From Mya arenaria (Eukaryota > Mollusca > Bivalvia > Myida > Myidae): 64,000 nucleotides of DNA. Where the stretch lies: contig NC_069135.1 of assembly GCF_026914265.1 (NCBI RefSeq), forward strand, positions 15,864,406 to 15,928,405, given 5' to 3'. Position numbers and translations under genes: made by a program. Under the pieces are notes generated by a model, which had not been told where the DNA came from, did not search any database, and saw only the letters and a program-made list of their open reading frames with translations. This document shows, in pieces, positions 42,420 to 53,865 of the stretch (positions within the stretch are counted from its first letter, which is position 1; each line of letters starts with the position of its first letter).

Positions 42420-44407
42420 GGCCGAGGCCCAGAATATGTTGATGTAAATAGATGTTCTAATAATCTTATTAACATTACTTCACTAAATATACAGGGCTTA
42501 AAGAAATATTTAACCTCCTGTGAGATTATAAAATTTTGTTCAAGGTATGACATCATAAGTTTCAACGAAACATGGCAAACTCAAGAAGATGAGTTTAATG
42601 GATTTCTTGATGGCTTTGTGCGTTATAACACATTTAGAAACTGTTGCAATAGGCGTGGATCAGGTGGTGTCGCAGTTTTCGTAAAATATTGGGTTGCTAG
42701 TTATCTGACACGGATATTTGAAACGTTTGAGGATTGCGTTATTCTGCATATGTCAGAGTCTTTAACATATCTCCAAAACGAGATTATTCTGATTTTCACT
42801 TATGTTTCACCTGAACGATCACCTATATATGATACTACCAATATAAATGGAAATACTTATCCAAAAAGGGCGGTCGTTTCTATGTATTTTACGTCGACTT
42901 TCTTAAAGCATTTGATGGTTGCTTACACAATACACTATGGCAGTCAATGTACAGATCGGGAATTCGTGGAAAATTTATAAATATTTTTAAATCAATGTAT
43001 GGGCAACTTGAATCGTGTATAAAACTCTCTTGTGGATTAACTGAGTACTTCCCCTGTGAAATAGGGACCAAACAAGGATGCATCTCGTCGCCCGGAATAT
43101 TTTCACTGTTAATGAATGATCTCATAAACGTACTCAAAGAACATTCACCAAATGGAATCTACGTCACGGAGGAGACGAGAAATTTGTATGCGTTTATGTT
43201 TGCGGATGATGTTGCTAGTTTCGCAGATACAGCCCGTAATCTACAAGCTCAAATTAACCTTATCGATAGGTTCTGTGACAGCACAGGTATGAACATTAAT
43301 ACGGACAAATCAAATGTAATGGTTTTCCGAAACGGGGGCACATTGCGGCATTATGAAAGATGGTGGTACAGGGAAATACAACTTGAAGTTGTGTCATCAT
43401 ATAAGTACCTCGGCTCATTTTTTACGCCTAAATTAAGATGGACTATGACAACCGATCATCTTTCAAAACAGGCAACGAAAGCAATTTCAGTTATATTCCG
43501 CTACCAAAATCATTTTGGTCATTTTCATATCAAAGATGCGTTTAAACTATTTGACTCTATGGTAACGCCAATTTTATGTTACTCGTCAGAAATTTGGGGA
43601 TACAAATACTGCCAGAACATAGAAAAAGGTGCATTATAACTTCTGCAAGAAACTGTGTGGGCTAAATAGAACAGTTTCAAACTTTTTTGCTTTGAGCGAG
43701 TGTGGTAGACTACCAATGCTGACAATTTATCTTCCAAAATGTGTTAGATATTGGATCAAAATTATGAACATGACCAGTAATAGATATCCACGTCAGTGTT
43801 ACATTATGCTTTTGAATATGGATAATGCTGGTCGTAGTAGTTGGGCAACACACATTAAAAATATCATATTTGAACACAGCTTTGGATACGCATGGATAGC
43901 GCAAGATGTTGGTCAACCAAACATATTCATGAAAATGTTCACGAACAGGTTGAAAGACTGTTCCATACAGAACTTGTATGCAAATATTGAGTCGTCACCA
44001 AAAGCTGAACATTATAAACACTATAAAACTCTTGTTGACCCAGAGCGTTATTTGTCAATAGACCTACCATATCCTTGGAAATTTTTTTTGCAAACTTAAG
44101 ATGCTCAGGTCATACGCTTATGATAGAAAAAGGAAGACACTTGAATATTGCACGGGAAATCCGATTCTGTCCATTATGCTCGAGTACTGGTTACAATGTA
44201 ATAGAAGATGAGTACCACTTTCTTCTGGTCTGTCCTTCTTACGATGGTTTACGACGTGAACTGTTCCGGACTACCTGGCTCACTCATTCAAGCTTTCAAT
44301 TGTTCAATAATATAATGTGCACTGATGCCACTAGTGAGATATTCTCGCTAACTAAATTCGTGTATAAAGCATTCGATTTGAGAAAGCAACTGATCTTACA
44401 CAGATAA
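42420..44407 (+). pseudogene. LINE ORF2 remnant (endonuclease, reverse transcriptase)
   Basis: The endonuclease start is visible at about 42465-42840: ITSLNIQGLKKY, IISFNETWQ and RRGSGGVAVFVKY. It breaks off after VSPERSPIYD, and by about 42870 the sequence is already in the reverse transcriptase (FYVDFLKAFDG). The end of the endonuclease and the N-terminal fingers are therefore deleted. The RT goes on through GTKQGCISSPGIFSLLMNDL and the catalytic FADDV box. Frame breaks occur near 43630 and 44085, and the C-terminal knuckle FCPLCSSTGY with DEYHFLLVCPSY follows. With the deletion and two frameshifts it cannot encode an active enzyme. Confidence 0.88.
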
Positions 44408-44461
44408 TTTATTGTACAACTACTAATACATGAAATGGAACTATCTACCGGTATATGTATA

Positions 44462-44462
<1 letters not shown>

Positions 44463-44493
<31 letters not shown>
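44463..44493. repeat. (GT)n microsatellite in the LINE 3' region
   Basis: About 15 GT dinucleotides after the ORF2 stop, inside the 3' untranslated part of the LINE. Confidence 0.9.
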
Positions 44494-44837
44494 GTTATAT
44501 GTTTACATATATTTGTATATGACCATTACTTTGATATGCTTGATTTGTGCAACAACATAAAACATGTTTTATAAATATCCAATATAGTTCATATTTGACG
44601 TACTAAATACTACAATTTGTTACATGTATTCTGGGCTGGTGGCCTTATATTACAATAAACACAATGTTATGTTATGTTATGTACAAGTTTCATCAAGATA
44701 CAATCAAAACTGAAGACTGTATCGTGTTCACAAGCAATTGTTTACAGACGCACGGATGCACATACTACGTACACATTACCATCGCATAAGCTCTTCTGGC
44801 CTTTGGCCAGTAGAGCTAAAAATTAAATGCAATTTAT

Positions 44838-45252
44838 GCACAAAATAGATTCCCGATTGCAACAATAATTTAAGTGTTTAATACAGAATAGCAAGTGATT
44901 TTACAGTCGAAACCCATTGGCTTCCATTCCAATATATAAGGAAATTGAATAATGTAAAAAATTGATGAATATTTATTCACATCAGGAGCACTGCTAAGGC
45001 ATGACAATGTACTTATTGCCTTAATAATTTTCTATATAGGCGAATTTAACTTACTGCAACGGCAAAAACAAAATTTTTTCCTTAAAAAACATTGGTAAAG
45101 TTCGGGAAATGGATTGATTGAATTGTATGAATGATAGACACATGTAATTGATAGTTTGCGGGTAATTTGTGCACAAAATAGATTCCCGATCGCAACAATA
45201 GTTTAAGTGTTTAATATAGAATAGCAAGTAATTTTACAGTTGAAACCCATTG
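44838..45252. repeat. Local tandem duplication, offset about 333 bp
   Basis: The words AAAATAGATTCCCGATTGCAAC, AGTTTAAGTGTTTAATA, AGAATAGCAAGT and TTTTACAGTCGAAACCCATTG occur at 44840-44925 and again at 45170-45250 with a few substitutions. The sequence between them (44930-45155) matches 38880-39055 plus 40735-40835. Confidence 0.75.
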
Positions 45253-45461
45253 ACTCTATATAACTTAGTTCGATTTCGTTGTTGGCTCAAACTGGATGTA
45301 AAGGACCAATTTTGTTTTACTCTTTGTAAGCATTTCCACTTGGCTCGATATTCACGCAGCTGGAAGTATTTTGGCCTGTCCGGGCAACATTGAGCCAATA
45401 GGTTTTGACTGCAGTTGTGCACTGATATTGATAGGTTCTATGTGCTGTTTGTAGGCAATGT

Positions 45462-45620
45462 AATCAATAAAAAATGGCTGCCGGCATAATTGACTGTTCA
45501 AATGGCAATTGGGCTAGTTTCAAATTTGGAAAAAAGTGAAACTTTTGTGGAATAAGTAGTAGTTGGTTGGTTACTTTACTTTTTAATATGGTGCAACTGG
45601 AACTTACTGAAATCTCTGTG
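45462..45620. mobile_element. Diverged copy of the 59998-60162 element
   Basis: It shares AATGGCTGCCGGC, GTTCAAATGGCAAT, AATTTGGAAAA, GGAATAAGTAGTAG and TTACTTTACTTTTT in order with the element at 59998-60162. Its terminal inverted repeats are largely eroded. Confidence 0.7.
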
Positions 45621-48401
45621 TATTATATAAATGGTAAATGTCTTAATGATGATGGTAAACACTTAAAAAGCAATCCAGACAGCTTTATGGTCAGTCCTGA
45701 AGGTTTCCATGACATAATTTTTGTCAGGCATATTTGAGATATATAATATGTATTTATTATGGTTCAAGTCTAAATGGTAGTCAGTGATTTCACATAGAAG
45801 TGAAGGCTTTAGAGTGACCATGTACTCCTGAAGATTATGAAGGTTTGCACTTGGCTTCAGCTGGTCAATGTTAAAATCATCAAGAGATCTCAGTGTCTTG
45901 TTATTGGCTGGAAGTTGTGTGAGGTGATATAGGAGACCAGTAACCTAAGCATTTCGTCCCTAAGAAATAAACAGTGAGAAGAAGTTTGTTGGAGACCACA
46001 ATGTCATATGAACAACTTGACCATGATTTATTGTGCTGATTGGATACTTCAAAATTCAATATGTGGTTTGACGTTAATGATTATGCCATTATGTGCCAAC
46101 ACTGGTATTTTGTCTGGGTGATTTTGTTAGTAAAGCCATGGACCTATAAACCATGGATTTGCAACTCTCATCTGTGTTAATGCGATAATCTCAAACTCAC
46201 GCGTGCAGCGGGATTTCATTCCGAGATCTAACCGTGTGGTCTTTTTCGAGACGTTCGACATCGGCCGAATATATACATGTAGGAAAACATTAATTAAAAT
46301 TGACTCAAATGTGCGGTACTTTCATTTGAGTTGATAATAGTCCAATTGAATCTGATTAAAATAACAGTTATTAATTATAATTAAATCTATAACAAACAAG
46401 GCATTATTAGCAGAGTTGGCGGAAATAACCGAAGATCGCCGTTAATCACCGATCAGAGATTCGGCGGAATTTTCCGATATTTGCCGAGTGCGCGTTAAGG
46501 GTTGTGGGTAAATTATAACACAAGACCAAGTAAAATCAAGCCAATAAGAGTGATTAATATAATTTTTTATAACTTTTTTCACTATTATTGTCAAATAAAT
46601 ATGTTTAAACTAACATGCAAAGTATTCTGACCAAGTTTCATAGCAATGGGATAAAAACTATTGAATTTAAACCAGGGAATTTTTAATGCAAAAAATTGTT
46701 TATGACACTTATTATCTGTCAAACCCTTCGTTTTTCACCCTTCTAATACCAGTAATTTTTAGTTTAAAAATTGGTGAACAACAACAGTTATCCTCTTCAT
46801 GGAAATTGAGTTAAAAAAGTTCATTAGGTTGAGATTTATTGCTTTTCTTTATTTCATTGATGCTCTACATTCATTATCAACATTAAATCCACATAAGATC
46901 TGTTGCAACAGCAAAAAAGAAAATGTCATTATTGCTTACCATGCTAACGATTAATAGCAGCAATTTAACTTTAAGACCAAGATTTAACATATTACCTCTG
47001 GGTTAATGATATTTGACAACGAAACATCAATTATTCTGCAACCGGAATGGAATTCTGATTTCAAGTCAGTCAGAGTGATGAGGACTGGGTTCTTAATTGT
47101 GCAGTGCAGCGGCCTTTCCGCCATTTTTTCTCGTCTAATTGTTTATTTGAAAACTATATTAATTTTACATTTTTGTTGCCAAAGAAGCCCAAAATAAGAC
47201 CTTGACATTCCGTATTTTAACCCTAAGGAAAATTAACGCAAGCTTGCAGGTTACATTCAACTATTAACTAGAGTGAAGTTTGCAATACATATCCTGCAGG
47301 ACGAGGACCCGTACGTATCTCGACAAGATCAATATCAAATAAAAGTACATTTATTTCCATGTTTCGTGTAACTACTCTTACTTTTTATAGAATTTCATTT
47401 CTTAAAAAAATACACTAAAATGGAATCTGATATATTGATTTATGTATTTGTCTGTCAGGTTGATTTCAAAATTGGAACATTCGGACTATGAAACTTACCT
47501 CATGTTGGAACCTGCCCTGGATGACTCAAGAGATAAAAAGAAAAGATTATGTCGCCAGAAAAAAGCATATTGAAAAATTGTTAGAGGGGGGTTACATGTT
47601 CCTAGCTGCATTGAATAACAGGAATAACAGGAATCAGTCTTCTTGTAGTTAGATGGAAGTGGATCTTGAAACGTACATTTTTACATTCCAGTTTTAACCA
47701 CGTTTACCACATCATTTTTTTTTTAAACCGAGCAATTAGTGCTCGTTTGAGTAGTTTCATTTTGTTGCTTGCATCGCATTACAAATAAGAGACCATTGCA
47801 TAGATCATCACTACGTCACGCAAATGACTGACGTCGTATTTACTATTAAATAAATTTTAGTATTCGGTTTAGTATTTACATTATATGTAAAATGTAGCAT
47901 CCAAATTATCTCACAGTTATGGTAAAATCGTAAAAAAATGCTAATTGGCTTTGCTGTTTTGTATTGAAAGAACGAAATTGTTGTGACTTTTGTTGCCAGA
48001 CCCTACCCATATCAAGTATTTTTTGACGCTCTAAACGATTATTTAATAGTACGAAGTTTTACATCGGTTTCACGTTTAGACGATATGTTGTTGTTGTCAG
48101 TTTAATATTTTGTGTTTATGGAAGAAACAATACAACTATTTTTTTAGTGTTTTTGTTGTTTTGTCGTTGTTGGGCCGGTGAAAAAAATACAAAATATGTC
48201 TGAAAATGCTTTAAGGGCCTAAATCCGTTTGACCAATGCCGACAGCCCTGATATGTCAAGGTAATCGGTTTAATAAATCAAAGTCTATTTTAAATATATG
48301 AACTTTGTTAACGTACATGTCATGTCTACGTACTTTCTTTTTCGGGAGGGGGCATGTCAGAATGAATAAAGTCCACATAAATAACAACCAGTGTAACTCT
48401 T
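45621..48401. other. Intergenic, no gene assigned
   Basis: No coding region that I recognise. A strong donor-like site (GAGGTAAGTTT) on the minus strand near 47494 and an ATG-led 44-codon frame on the minus strand near 46130-46262 (donor-like GTGAGT inside) could mark an upstream NICN1 exon. Neither matches the nicolin N-terminus, so I leave them unassigned. Confidence 0.5.
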
Positions 48402-48556
48402 ATGCAACAGTCAAATGTAACCACGCCCCCTCAAGTCCGGGGAATAGCAGACTTTGACTTTCGGTCCAGCCAAGCCCGGGTAAAATCCCCGCCCTGCTGG
48501 GACGAACTGCTGGTAAATCCTCGCCGAATGCCCCCGCACCCAAGGGACCCTAGTTG
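48402..48556. mobile_element. Truncated copy 3 of the TGCACCAGTCAATTG MITE
   Basis: The left end TGCAACAGTCAAATGTAACC is followed by TCCGGGGAATAGCAGACTTT, TTCGGTCCAGCCAAGCCCGG and CCCCGCACCCAAGGGACCCTAG. Only the left half is present; the right terminal repeat is missing. Like copy 2 it is preceded by TTA. Confidence 0.85.
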
Positions 48557-48644
48557 TTTAAGCAGCCCACCGCTTCTCTTAAAGTCTTAAATGAAAACTA
48601 CAGTCTCATATCGGATCAGGCAAAAATCAGTTATGTTTTTTAAT

Positions 48645-50095
48645 AATTTTACATAAATATAACTAAAGATATTGGTGACAAAAACATTACCCTTGACGAA
48701 AACCAGATGAATCCACTAAATATTCATGAAAAGTTCGTACCAATTAATCTCATCATCTTCACCAGTAAACAAATCAAATCTATGAATGTCAAAAAAGCAA
48801 CAGGGTATGATAACATGTTAGTCAACATGTTAAAAATCGCTGTCCCAGTCATTGCTGAACCATTAACAAATATGATAAACAGATGTCTCAAAGAATCTTC
48901 TTTTCCTAACAACATGAAAGTAGCTCAAGTTGTTCCAATTCATAGGAAGAACAGCGTACTTGACAAGAGCAATTATAGACTAGTCAATTTGCTACCAGTG
49001 ATGTCAAAAGTGTTTGAGAGAGCCATCTATCAACAGGTTATGAATCATTTTTAAGAGCATATTCAAACCTTATCTAAGTGCTTTTAGACCTGGATTTGGA
49101 TGCAAAACAGTTCTTCAGAAAATGTTGAGGACTGGAAATATTTTCTAGACAAGAACCAGTACCTAGCTGCCATATTAACAGATATCTCAAAGGCCTTTGA
49201 CTGGCTACCACATGATTACTTCTACTGAAAATGAAACACTACAATATATCAGAAGCGGCAACTCATTCAAAAGTTATTAATCTGACCAGAAGCAATGTGT
49301 CAAAATAGATCATGTTTGCAGCAACTTTAAGGAAATGATCAAAGGGGTGCCACAAGGAGGTATTTTAGGACCGGTATTTTTCAACAACTTCATAAAGGAC
49401 ATGTTTAATTTCGTTGATGAAAGCCAGTTATATAATTATGCTGACGATAACACTCTATCTTATGCCAGTAATTCAATATGTGATTTGGTTGAGACCCTCG
49501 AAAATGACAGCATGCATTTCCCTAATAGACTGGTTCTCAAAAAAATAAAATGAAAGCCAATCCTGTTCCAGGCAATAGCCCTAGGTCATAAAACACATCA
49601 ACAAAACCGCAAAACACGTTTTAAAAGGATCGAGGCAATTGAATGTCTTAAAAATAGGTAAGTATTCAGTGAACAGACTGGGCAGATGAACAATTAATAT
49701 ACCATTTCTTTATTATGTCAAATTTAATAACATCGAACTTAGCAGGCAAAACAAATACTAGAAAATATGAAAAAAATCCAAGAGGGAGCGCTGAGATTCA
49801 TATATGAATATTATGATAGTAGCTACGAGAAACTACTACACAAATCAGGTCTAGCCTCTTTTTAAAAAATCAGGCGCATTCGATCAATTGCACTTGAAAC
49901 CTTCAAAATACTTAATAAGATGAATCTATAATATATACATGATCTTTTTAGAAATAAAAAAAATATCAATTTCAATTTTAGGTTACAAACACAGTTGAAA
50001 TACCGCAACCAAGAACATAGAGGTATGGTAAAAAAATCCTCTAAGTATGCAGCTGCAGCTCTGTGTAGATTGCTTGTCATAATGTTACTCATTTT
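48645..50095 (+). pseudogene. Second, heavily decayed reverse transcriptase (jockey/CR1-like)
   Basis: The reading frame is broken into pieces, with RT signatures in the correct order. They are KKATGYDNMLVNMLK and FPNNMKVAQVVPIHRK with NYRLVNLLPVMSKVFE at 48780-49030; DISKAFDWLPHDY near 49185; GVPQGGILGPVFFNNFIKDM and YNYADDNTLSY at 49335-49480; and a typical LINE C-terminal LQTQLKYRNQEH near 49985. Several stops and frameshifts separate them. The sequence differs clearly from the LINE at 41.6-44.7 kb (YADD versus FADD, different spacing), so it is a separate family. Confidence 0.85.
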
Positions 50096-51580
50096 TACCA
50101 CTATGCTGCTATGTTGACTATCATTAGTATTATGTTAGCTCTTTGTTCATGTTAATAAGAGTTTTCTTGAATTTTCGAATAATAAGTAAAATATTAACAA
50201 TATGGCAAAATTTGCAGTTCATATTCATTCGCAAATTACAAAAACATATGAACAGTGCGACAAAAAATTACATTGTTTTTACATTCCGGCAAATTATTCA
50301 TTTAAAATAAACGTTATATAATAAGTAAAATTTTCTCGTTCACCAGAGTGATGATGCTATGCGTACCACATTAGATGTATCATAATCAAACCTCTGATGA
50401 ATGAGAATGGTGAGTAGTTGAACACAAAGAAAGTAAGAATATTTAATAAGATCCATTTGATGAGCAATGTTTCAGAGATATACCTAACTTAGAATGGTAA
50501 CCTTCCAAAGTACATGCCATTTGGATTTCGCTGCAAATTATAGCATACCGCAGCGTTCATGATGTTCTATCAATGGATTCTTAAAGCGTATATTATGCTA
50601 CCCAAAATTGTGTTCACCATATGGAGTAAATTGTACAGGTACTCGTCATTTTTATGAATATAAAACTATAGTCTATGCTCTTATTTTCTGAAAGGAATGG
50701 GTAAAATGAACTCATATAGTTCTTACGTTCTTCCAAATGAACTTAAACATCTAAAGAAAGGTAAAACATCCTATAAACTGCGTTAAAACCATCGAATCAT
50801 GCTAGTATTATTCGGGTTCTGACTTTATTTGGTAATTGGAGATAACAGTATAATAGCAGCATGTATAGAAGACACATTCATTTCGTATTTCAAACAAAGT
50901 ATAAAGTCAAATATCGGATCATTCAGACGTTTGCTGTTATTTGATAACTTGAGCCACTCAAGTCAACAATAACATTCGTGAATCTCCGTATCCACTCGCT
51001 CTATTGAAATCTAATGGTTTGTTTAAGCAATTTTCACGTTGGATATTTTACAAGATAAAGACAGGTAAGAATATTTACTATGATAACATATACGTGTTAA
51101 ACTTGTGTATTTATAAATAAACGTACGTTGAGCTGGCTATTTGAACCTTCGGTTTAAACTACATTCCATCAACGTACGTACACACACGACTTTTTTTTGA
51201 AACTTCTTTAAAAGTAAGGACATGGCGTATTCAGATTCCTACATTGCTGCCTTTTTGAATTCAGGTATTGTCCCAATTAAAAACTGGGTGCGTGTGTTCA
51301 AAGTAAAGTTCATGTTTACAAGTGAAATAACATGCATGTATCATGTCTGTGCATGCGTTGCAAATTAAGGTTGTATTGAATAACGGAGCTTTCATATTAA
51401 CCGAAAAGCTACCGCCGTATCATGTCTTCTTTTTTGTGAGTTGTCGACTGGTTACAATACTAATATTATTGTTCTATTGCTCATGATTTTCACTGCCTTT
51501 TTACTAGAAATAACTTACCTTTACATGCTATTGTATTATAGGTAATATATTTCACTGTTAAGCCAAGGTCCATCTACACC
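50096..51580. other. Intergenic, presumed promoter side of the gene at 51581
   Basis: AT-rich with no recognised coding sequence. The last part should contain the upstream regulatory region and possibly a 5' UTR exon of the EXPERA-like gene. ATTATAG at about 51536-51542 could be an acceptor for such an exon. No core promoter motif can be assigned. Confidence 0.45.
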
Positions 51581-53822
51581 ATGTCTCGGCTGGACAGGGC
51601 GATCCCGGTCTGGGTTTACAATTGGTTGCTCATCTCCGCCCTCATCTGCATCATTGACGGAGGGTTCTGCGTGCTCCGGCCCCACTCTCTCCCCGGGGGA
51701 TGTCTACAAATGCTGTTCTATGCATGTAAGTGAAAACACTGAAAGTCGGTTTGGTCAATTGCATGCACTTGATTATTATATGTTCATTTGGGATATGTGT
51801 TTGGCCGTTTATAAGTATCAAGAATGTTCTTAAGAAGACACAATGGCACCGCCATTAAATGAAACGCTATTAAAGTAAACTCAATTTTAATATCCTACAT
51901 TGTCAAAGTGGAGAATGACTATTATGGCATGTACCTACATCTTCGTTCAATATGAAGAAGAGTATGCCCCATAATACTTTTACATGTTTGCATTACGAGC
52001 GGTTACCAAATTCAGGCATACGAAGGGTCACTGGTGATCACTAATTACGTGGACTTTTCACACTACTTTAAACTATTGGTGCAAAGAATTTCTTACTTAC
52101 ACAAAATCAATTTCAACAAATCTGGAATAGGTATGCTTTCATTAAATAAGGTTGTTTTGTACGGAATTAATAGTAATTCATAAGCAGCCTGTCGGGGTAT
52201 CCGGAGCACGCCGTCAACGTTCACAATGTCAAGATTTAACGTCGACTCCAGACCACGTTGTTTGTGATTAGTTTGAACATTATATATTTTTAAACGATTG
52301 TGCAACAAGTTATAACAACTTAATATTAATCACGATTTTACGCGAGAGTGTGGTCTTGCGTTGTCGGGGAAAACGAAGTATCCAGAGAAAACCCACGTGT
52401 CAGACTTCGTGACCACAAACCAAATTAACATGCGCCAAGGCTGGGAATCGAATGCAGGTCGCCACGGTGAAAAGCGAGAACGCTGGCAAATGCGCAAACC
52501 GGCCAACCTGATGATGTTCGAAGTTTTTTTTTTAAATCAGAACTGGCGCACAAATCTTCCATAAACAGCATATAACTGTGCATAATGCCGACTTAATGCT
52601 AGTTAACTGCATGGTTTTGCGTTTGTCTCTGCAACTTCGTTGGTAAGTTTTTATACCAATTAAATTGAGCCATTTCCTGCAACTTAGCTCTTATTTACTT
52701 TATTTATTAGTTCAATAATAGAAATCACAATTATATACAAAATTCTGTACATGCGAATGTAAAGCGCGGCATCGATAGCGCCAGGAATTTGAACAGCTTA
52801 TACTAACAGCAAGTGATCTCAAAACATTTTTGCGAGGGAAAATGGGTTACATTATATTCAAATTACAAAGAATACTGTACAACTGCATTTCACGACGTGT
52901 TTAGACATTTGACGCGCGAGCTCCGGTATCCCGTTTGAATTGGCAATAAATTCGTACCCTTTTTAAGCTTGTTCATGCTTATTCATCAGTTTGTAGACCA
53001 AAAAACAACAACTAATATTAAGCGTACATAGAGCAACGGATTCATAACTGAGAAAAATCCACGTAATTTGTATCACCAAATGTCTAAGCCCTACATTATT
53101 TTTGAGTTATTTCTTTTTATTACGAAGTTTTATAATTATTTTCTGTCTCTTCCCCAGATAAATATTACATACTGTGGGATAAACATTACGCTGACGAGAC
53201 GGACTCTTTTATTTGGACTCAAGGATTGTAAGTATATTAGATATATCATTATCTTATGGTAATAGTTCAGAAACATATTAACACCCTGTGATTAGCAGTC
53301 ATACTCACGACTGCTGGACAGCAGTTTAACCCACAGAAACAAAAAAATCTGATAACACTTCCATCTTCAAGTTGTATAATACGCAAAACATATATTTTTG
53401 ATGAAGAAAAGGAATGTTCATAACGCAATTAAATTCATTTTGTTCGTTGCAGCGGAAATCTAGTAGAATCCGCCCTGAACCTAGTTGTCTATTTCAACCT
53501 TATCAAGTCGGTCCGCTTGAGCAAGATGTTGGCCATCGTGGTATGCGTGATGACCGCTTGGAAGACGGTGTTGTTCGACATCTACTCACTGGACATTGGT
53601 CAAGGGGGCCACACTGTGGACTGGTTGTCTGAAGTCATGGTGTTTGGAGCTTCTCTCATTTGGATCTTCTTTCCTGGCTACGCTGCCTGGGTTCTGATGG
53701 AGGACTTTTTACCTATCCCTAAGACAAACAAAACCCATTCGTCAGGAGGACGTGGTGAAGATTCGCCTGACTCCCCTTCTCATGGTTACAATTTACGGAG
53801 CCCAACGTATAAACGAGAATAG
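51581..53822 (+). CDS. Small four-helix membrane protein, EXPERA/emopamil-binding-like
   Basis: The three exons 51581-51725, 53158-53227 and 53453-53822 join with GT-AG introns and consistent phases into a 194-residue protein. I see four hydrophobic segments: about 10-32 (VYNWLLISALICIIDGGFCV), 75-90 (ESALNLVVYFNLI), 95-118 (MLAIVVCVMTAWKTVLFDIY) and 133-158 (VMVFGASLIWIFFPGYAAWV). A hydrophilic tail rich in Ser, Gly and basic residues follows. The KHYADETDSFIWTQG loop before helix 2, and helices 3-4 ending in a Trp-rich FFPGYAAWVLMED segment, resemble the EXPERA group (EBP sterol isomerase, TM6SF2, TMEM97). I infer an ER sterol or lipid-related role only from this resemblance. It is not a clear EBP orthologue, and the EBP catalytic residues are not evident to me. 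The start ATG at 51581 is the first in frame. Confidence 0.8.
52288..52511 (-). mobile_element. tRNA-derived SINE, full-length minus-strand copy
   Basis: Read on the minus strand, the head GGCCGGTTTGCGCATTTGCC carries the A box and GACCTGCATTCGATTCCC the B box. The body has TTTGTGGTCACGAAGTCTG, CACGTGGGTTTTCTCTGGAT and AAGACCACACTCTCGCG. The tail TAACTTGTTGCACAATCG matches the copy at 21389-21632. It lies in the first intron of the EXPERA-like gene. Confidence 0.85.
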
Positions 53823-53859
53823 CTTATCATAGTGTGCTCAGAATGTCATAGTCAGCTCA

Positions 53860-53865
53860 AATAAA
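53860..53865 (+). promoter_or_regulatory. Candidate poly(A) signal of the EXPERA-like gene
   Basis: AATAAA lies 37 bp after the stop codon at 53822. Another lies at 54102-54107, which would give a longer 3' UTR. Confidence 0.5.

Larger units (their letters stand above)
41640..44684 (+). mobile_element. Decayed non-LTR retrotransposon (LINE) with ORF1 and ORF2
   Basis: The order is an ORF1-type nucleic-acid-binding protein, an apurinic endonuclease start, a reverse transcriptase, a C-terminal Cys-rich knuckle and a 3' tail of TGTTATGTTATGTTATG. Such a short microsatellite tail, instead of poly(A), is usual for CR1/L2-like groups. The flanks are pieces of the repeat at 40848-44822, so this is an insertion. 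The exact 5' end and target duplication are unclear. Confidence 0.85.
40848..44822. mobile_element. Older dispersed repeat that hosts the LINE insertion
   Basis: The left margin reads AAGAGGCCCAAAAGGGCCTT then TGCTCTACTGGCATGG. The right margin reads CTCTTCTGGCCTTTGGCCAG then TAGAGCTAAAAATT. Both margins and the internal words (GGTCAAAAGGTCAAAGTCAAGG, GGTTTTCGAAAGGATCCCAG, TTTCATCAAGATACAATC) are familiar from a frequent molluscan repeat. The element is split at about 41.65 kb and resumes near 44684, with the non-LTR retrotransposon between. Confidence 0.6.

Noticed and set aside
46130..46262. Minus-strand ATG-led frame (MSNVSKKTTRLDLGMKSR) with an internal GTGAGT donor as a first exon of NICN1
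   Set aside because: No similarity to the nicolin N-terminus and more than 8 kb from the first certain exon; position alone is insufficient.
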